Positions 62,284 through 64,000 of a DNA stretch of 64,000 bases are shown piece by piece. The stretch is from positions 80,936-144,935 of the forward strand of contig CAIYHQ010000050.1 of NCBI GenBank assembly GCA_903926075.1, in the 5' to 3' direction. The notes below the pieces were generated by a model. The model saw only the letters and a program-made list of their open reading frames with translations. It was not told the DNA's origin and made no database searches. The translations under genes were made by a program, and so were the position numbers. Position 1 is the first letter of the stretch. Each line of letters starts with the position of its first letter. The stretch is from an uncultured Methanomicrobiales archaeon (GTDB lineage: Archaea; Halobacteriota; Methanomicrobia; Methanomicrobiales; Methanospirillaceae).

Positions 62284-63534
62284 ATGGCAAGTAAATCAGT
62301 AAAAGAAAAGGTTGTATGTATTGTTGGTTTAGGGTATGTCGGACAGTCTCTTGCAAAGGCATTTTCCCGCCATCTCTCAACAATCGGCTTTGATATCGAT
62401 GAATCAAAAGTAATAAGTCTTAATAATTTTCAAAAGAAATTCCAAAGTACAACAGATGAAAAAGAGATTTTTAAAGCGGATATTGTTATAATATGTGTTC
62501 CGACACCAATCACCAGTACAAATCAACCTGATCTGGAACCCATTGAGAAAGCTGCAATATCAATAGGGAGAAATTTGAAGACAGGTGCAATTGTTGTACT
62601 TGAATCCACGGTATATCCTGGATTGACTGAGGAAGTTCTTATTCCACTACTTGAACAAAATTCGAATCTAATTTGTGGTAAAGATTTTTTTGTGGGATAT
62701 TCACCTGAACGCATCAATCCAGGTGATGATGAACACTCACTTGACACGATAACAAAAGTTATAGCTGCAAATGAAAATAACACATTAGAGACACTAATGG
62801 AGATTTATAGTCTGATTACAACAGTTTACAGGGCCCCAAGCATTAAGGTAGCTGAAGCTGCGAAAGTTATAGAGAATATTCAGCGGGATCTAAATATTGC
62901 TCTTGTTAATGAGTTTGCAATAATTTTTCATAAACTGGGCATTGATACAAAAGAAGTCCTGGAAGCTGCACAGACAAAATGGAACTTTTTACCGTTTGTA
63001 CCGGGCCTTGTGGGAGGGCATTGTATCCCGGTTGATCCTTATTACCTCGTTGAACGGGTCCAGCGGATTGGTTATCACCCTCAGGTCATCCTTGCAGGGA
63101 GAGCAATAAATGATTCAATGCCTGCATATGTTGCTGATATGGTTTTAAAGGGACTTATAGAATCAGGAAAAGTTGTTAAAGAGGCTAAAGTCCTGATAAT
63201 GGGGTTAACATATAAAGAGAACGTAACAGATATCCGGGAATCACCTGTTCCATATATTGTCAAAACCCTGAAAGAGTATAGTATAGCAAAAGTATATGGT
63301 CTTGACCCTTATTTGAATTCTGATATTATTATGAAAATGGACGTTATTCCTTATTTTGCTGAATCTGAAAAAGTCGATGCGGTCATCCTTGCAGTACCCC
63401 ATAAACAATTTAAGAATTTAAAAATTAGTGATTTTATCAACATGATGAATGATCCAGGGGCCTTTGTTGATGTAAAGGGGATTTATAATTCATCTGATTT
63501 TAAGGCAAGAGGAATTTGGTATGACAGAGTCTGA
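62284..63534 (+). CDS. UDP-glucose/GDP-mannose-type nucleotide-sugar dehydrogenase (TviB/WecC-like)
   Basis: 416-residue NAD-dependent enzyme that oxidises the C6 hydroxyl of a UDP-hexose(amine) twice to the uronate, for surface glycans. N-terminal Rossmann VCIVGLGYVGQSLAKAFS, ESTVYPGLTEE, the FFVGYSPERINPGD segment, catalytic Cys in VGGHCIPVDPYYL (about 239-251), and C-terminal ILIMGLTYKENVTDIRESP. Closest in style to UDP-N-acetylglucosamine or -mannosamine dehydrogenases. Probably supplies the same envelope glycan pathway as the glycosyltransferase at 53 kb (inference). Confidence 0.88.
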   Translation: MASKSVKEKVVCIVGLGYVGQSLAKAFSRHLSTIGFDIDESKVISLNNFQKKFQSTTDEKEIFKADIVIICVPTPITSTNQPDLEPIEKAAISIGRNLKTGAIVVLESTVYPGLTEEVLIPLLEQNSNLICGKDFFVGYSPERINPGDDEHSLDTITKVIAANENNTLETLMEIYSLITTVYRAPSIKVAEAAKVIENIQRDLNIALVNEFAIIFHKLGIDTKEVLEAAQTKWNFLPFVPGLVGGHCIPVDPYYLVERVQRIGYHPQVILAGRAINDSMPAYVADMVLKGLIESGKVVKEAKVLIMGLTYKENVTDIRESPVPYIVKTLKEYSIAKVYGLDPYLNSDIIMKMDVIPYFAESEKVDAVILAVPHKQFKNLKISDFINMMNDPGAFVDVKGIYNSSDFKARGIWYDRV

Positions 63535-64000
63535 TTGCTGCTTTTTTTGGTTTCAACATATGAAACGGAAAGCAGGAGTAAAATTACCTGCAATTTGTAT
63601 ACTACACACCGGTGCCTTATTCGACGATTGAGAACACTGTCATAAAAGATTGAGTGAATTACACTCCCTTTTCCGACTCGATACGCATAAAACCCTTTGA
63701 ATTGACCTTTTATCCCAAGTTTGCCACTAAAAGAATAAGAGATTTTTAGTCTAATTGATTTATGGGGGACGCAAAGACAGAACCTGAATCTTTTTTTTTT
63801 GATACTTTTTTTCTGGCAAAATTTTTTCATAATAAGTTGTTTTTTTACAATTAACTGCAAAGTTCGGAGTCTGCTCATCATGGGGTAAGTACGAAGTTTG
63901 ACATTTAATCTAAAATTTGATGTTGATGCACTCTCTTCTCTAAAACAATTACCTCAAAAAAGCCAAACTTTTACCAATAATGCAGGTTTTTCTCAATAAC
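63535..64000. other. AT-rich gap at the right edge, no clear gene
   Basis: About 465 bp. A minus-strand open frame (63483-63881) exists but overlaps the dehydrogenase gene and has a poly-Lys, low-complexity start, so I do not call it. A short plus-strand frame near the end (about 63907-63999) is too short to judge. T-runs near 63790-63808 and 63830-63845 may be terminators. It could contain decayed mobile DNA like that beside tRNA-Leu, but nothing is recognisable. Confidence 0.5.

Noticed and set aside
63483..63881. 132-codon open frame on the minus strand at the right edge
   Set aside because: It overlaps the end of the dehydrogenase gene, begins with a Lys-rich low-complexity run, and shows no motif or ribosome-binding site.

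Overview
The window is a gene-dense stretch of a euryarchaeal, hydrogenotrophic methanogen chromosome, most likely a member of the Methanomicrobiales. The evidence is the pair of F420-dependent C1 enzymes (Mer and Mtd), a Tfx regulator, NrpR, archaeal-type ThyA, AMP phosphorylase, the archaeal ribosomal, RNase P, KEOPS and proteasome genes, and an S-layer protein with a PGF-CTERM-like tail of the kind found in Methanomicrobiales. The moderate base composition and the mer/galT-like/mtd order would suit a Methanospirillum-like organism, but that genus-level guess is inference. No CRISPR array, complete insertion sequence or rRNA gene is visible. Seven tRNA genes are present (Ser-GGA, Gln-CUG, Arg-UCG, Asp-GUC, Tyr-GUA with an intron, Phe-GAA, Leu-GAG). 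None encodes its CCA end.

Layout. 1-6.1 kb: iorAB (cut by the left edge), tRNA-Ser, cbf5, hemD, a TctA-type permease, tRNA-Gln and thyA. 6.4-12.1 kb: a TTG-started S-layer protein, AMP phosphorylase and a membrane-anchored surface protein. 12.2-18.3 kb: dUTPase/dCTP deaminase-family gene, nrpR, a divergent FtsZ-like GTPase, then the methanogenesis block mer - galT-like - mtd - tfx, with a compact palindrome/direct-repeat operator candidate between mtd and tfx. 18.37-18.74 kb: a decayed gene. 18.8-33.1 kb: the S10/spc/alpha-type ribosomal superoperon from L3 to L15, ending in secY, adkA, a DUF106 insertase and cmk.

33-35.4 kb: two exported proteins, one with features of very high expression. 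35.6-37.4 kb: tRNA-Asp, tRNA-Tyr and a LeuA/CimA-type synthase. 37.5-41.7 kb (minus strand): the L15e-Rpp30-Pop5-PsmA-SBDS-L37Ae-RpoP-Pcc1-prefoldin superoperon, which here lacks the exosome genes usually found in its middle. 41.8-46.7 kb: moaC, nnrDE-type gene, RecJ-like nuclease, PUA protein, NAC and TrmI. 46.8-55.3 kb: PKD protein, HEAT protein, metG, an unknown protein, a DHH phosphoesterase, tRNA-Phe, then a looser AT-rich part with an unknown protein, a glycosyltransferase and an orphan solute-binding protein. 55.4-64 kb: aIF1A with a probable ATT start, a UPF0280 protein, a C45-family hydrolase split by a -1 frameshift at a CCCAAAA heptamer, the trm56 - ATP-grasp - TFE - HD operon, an ACT-domain protein, tRNA-Leu with a PD-(D/E)XK transposase/nuclease remnant beside it, and a nucleotide-sugar dehydrogenase.

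How it fits together. Most of the window is information processing (translation, RNase P, tRNA modification, basal transcription, protein export and quality control) interleaved with two steps of CO2 reduction to methane and with cell-envelope genes. The least explained parts are the split C45 gene, the missing exosome module, the mtd/tfx control region, the FtsZ-like protein beside mer, and several lineage-specific unknown proteins. All functions are assigned by reading the sequences and motifs; no database search was run.
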